This document shows, piece by piece, positions 6,438 through 7,307 of a stretch of DNA of 7,307 nt. The notes under the pieces were generated by a model that ran no database searches, was not told where the DNA came from, and saw only the letters and a program-made list of their open reading frames with translations. A program made the translations under genes and the position numbers. The stretch covers positions 1-7,307 of the forward strand of contig CAJMRA010000116.1 of assembly GCA_905215675.1 (NCBI GenBank). The letters run 5' to 3'. This stretch comes from an uncultured bacterium (GTDB taxonomy: Bacteria; Desulfobacterota; Desulfovibrionia; Desulfovibrionales; Desulfovibrionaceae). Position 1 is the first letter of the stretch; each line of letters starts with the position of its first letter.

Positions 6438-7061
6438 CATGGTCTCGTCGGTATCGCCGTCGATCATGGCCTGGGTACGCCGTGCCTGCCGCGCCGCCAT
6501 GCGCAGGTACTGCCACCACCAGATGGAATTCTTCAGGACCTGAATCCGGGAATTCTTGTGCCGCTGATCCTTGTCGTCCAGCACCAGCATATCAAGATTG
6601 CGCTGTTCGCCGCTCTCGCTGTTATAGGTGACGCGCAAACCGATGGTCGTAATGCCGCGCACCACTTCGGGCGGGTAATAGCTCAGGAGCAGGGCCGTCA
6701 CTTCGCTGGCCCGGTTGCTGAGGGTGGATTGGGCGGATTCCGCCTCCACCGTCTGGAGCGTGCCGTTAATCAGCAGGTCCGCATTGAGCACGTTGGCCAG
6801 ATTCAGCTTGACGCGCACGGTCTCCTTGCCGCGCTGGAGCAGACGATAATAGAAGGCTCCCATTTCCTCCGACGCGGCGATGACATAGGTGCCGTCATTG
6901 GGCGCGCCGAAAACGGCCATCTGCGCCGTCATGCGGGTTTCTTCGGCGATTTCGCTTTTTTCCTCGGCAATATCCTGCTGATGCTTGGCGACACGTCGCC
7001 GGGCCTCGAAATAGATGGCGAACGCCGTCAGCAGCAGGATACCAAAAACAATGAATTGCAT
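6435..7061 (-). CDS. Hypothetical protein with one N-terminal membrane anchor and a short coiled coil
   Basis: A 208-aa protein I do not recognise. ATG 7059-7061 was chosen because AAGGAG lies at 7068-7073 with 6-nt spacing. The longer frame, open to 7121, would run into a perfect hairpin and lacks a binding site. Residues 2-19 (QFIVFGILLLTAFAIYFE) form a single hydrophobic helix. The basic ARRRVAKH that follows predicts, by the positive-inside rule, that the rest faces the cytoplasm. Residues about 24-45 (Lys/Glu/Ala/Gln rich) look like a short coiled coil. A mixed alpha/beta region follows (about 49-165), including YYRLLQRGKETVRVKLNL and LRVTYNSESGEQRNLDMLVL, then a C-terminal helix with a WWW cluster (181-183) and a basic face (LRMAARQARRTQ). 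No enzyme motif is visible. It is codirectional with the efflux operon but 490 nt away with a promoter and terminator-like repeat between, so a shared transcript is unlikely. Its stop TAG lies at the outer end of repeat copy 2. Coding is supported by length, binding site and codon bias. Confidence 0.85.
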   Translation of the reverse strand: MQFIVFGILLLTAFAIYFEARRRVAKHQQDIAEEKSEIAEETRMTAQMAVFGAPNDGTYVIAASEEMGAFYYRLLQRGKETVRVKLNLANVLNADLLINGTLQTVEAESAQSTLSNRASEVTALLLSYYPPEVVRGITTIGLRVTYNSESGEQRNLDMLVLDDKDQRHKNSRIQVLKNSIWWWQYLRMAARQARRTQAMIDGDTDETM

Positions 7062-7067
7062 AGAAAT

Positions 7068-7073
7068 CTCCTT
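7068..7073 (-). promoter_or_regulatory. Ribosome binding site deciding the start of the unknown gene
   Basis: AAGGAG on the minus strand, 6 nt before ATG 7061-7059. A perfect 12-bp palindrome, GCGGGCGCCCGC (7076-7087), begins only 3 nt upstream of it and could affect access to the site in RNA. Confidence 0.75.
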
Positions 7074-7113
7074 GCGCGGGCGCCCGCCCGCTGTTGGAAG
7101 AACCTCTCCGGGA

Positions 7114-7160
7114 ACGGACACATCCCCCTGACCCGGAGCGGGTCAGGGGGATGTGTCCGT
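7114..7160. repeat. Perfect 22-bp-stem hairpin with a 3-base loop
   Basis: Arms 7114-7135 and 7139-7160 are fully complementary over 22 bp, with the loop GAG (7136-7138). The arms are GC-rich with a run of five C (or G) in the middle. The hairpin lies 53 nt upstream of the unknown gene's start codon. No T-run follows on either strand, so it is not a standard intrinsic terminator. It could block or attenuate transcription into the gene, stabilise an RNA end, or be the remnant of a mobile element. The rest of the gene-free stretch 7062-7253 shows GC palindromes at 7076-7087 and 7170-7181 and no recognisable promoter. Confidence 0.7.
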
Positions 7161-7253
7161 CCGGCCCCGGCGCGTACGCGCGACGCCGACGCGCTTCCGG
7201 ACGAAAGCGCCGCGTCCGCGACACCGGAGCGGGGCGCGGATGGAGTTCTGTTG

Positions 7254-7307
7254 TTCAAACCATACGGCCTGTCGTTTCGCGGAAAAAACGCGGTTTTTCC
7301 GCTCACT
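7254..7307 (-). repeat. Dispersed structured repeat, copy 3 (cut by right window edge)
   Basis: Positions 7261-7285 are identical to 6311-6335 of copy 2 (CATACGGCCTGTCGTTTCGC then GGAAA). Positions 7285-7307 match copy 1 positions 1-23 with one difference. It contains a perfect 9-bp stem, GCGGAAAAA (7279-7287) with TTTTTCCGC (7294-7302). Read on the minus strand, GCGG-AAAAA-CCGC-G-TTTTTT looks like a terminator. It lacks the TAGAGC/GTTTGAAACG outer end seen in copy 2. The rest lies beyond the window. Confidence 0.75.

Noticed and set aside
1..7307. Possible CRISPR array, tRNA or rRNA
   Set aside because: Repeats are only three, long and far apart with no regular spacers, and no tRNA cloverleaf or rRNA-like sequence was seen on either strand by reading.
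1..7307. Possible small circular element, since both ends share 23 nearly identical bases
   Set aside because: The shared bases are part of a dispersed repeat also found internally, they differ at one position, and no replication or mobilisation gene is present.

Overview
The window carries a complete three-gene tripartite drug-efflux operon on the minus strand. Read in transcription order (right to left) it is a periplasmic adaptor lipoprotein (5944-4814), an RND/HAE1 inner-membrane proton-driven pump (4810-1607) and an OprM/NodT-type outer-membrane channel lipoprotein (1610-84). Upstream of it, on the same strand, is a small membrane-anchored protein of unknown function (7061-6435). The genes are GC-rich with strong GC bias at third codon positions, which leaves long spurious reading frames open on the opposite strand. 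The organism is a Gram-negative bacterium: two lipoproteins and an outer-membrane channel are encoded. My impression is a Desulfovibrio-like member of the Desulfobacterota, but this is a low-confidence inference from general style, not from a marker gene.

Layout: 1-86 is a structured repeat (copy 1) that begins exactly at the stop codon of the channel gene. 84-5944 is the efflux operon, tightly packed with a 4-nt ATGA overlap and a 3-nt gap. 5945-6434 is a 490-nt intergenic region. From the operon side it holds a candidate sigma70-type promoter, an AT-rich island with a perfect 20-bp inverted repeat and a T7-C-T7 tract, two smaller GC hairpins and most of a 166-bp structured repeat (copy 2). 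6435-7061 is the unknown gene, whose stop codon is the outermost TAG of copy 2. 7062-7307 has no gene: it holds a perfect 22-bp-stem hairpin with a 3-base loop and, at the right edge, the start of a third repeat copy.

Functionally, the adaptor, pump and channel should assemble into one envelope-spanning machine that exports hydrophobic or amphiphilic compounds using the proton gradient. No regulator is encoded in the window, so control must come from elsewhere or act through the unusual inverted repeat upstream of the promoter. The efflux operon itself is ordinary. The less expected content is non-coding: a dispersed repeat family with three copies in the same orientation, folding potential kept by paired base changes, and TAG stop codons at its edge. 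The two long perfect hairpins are the other non-coding features of note.
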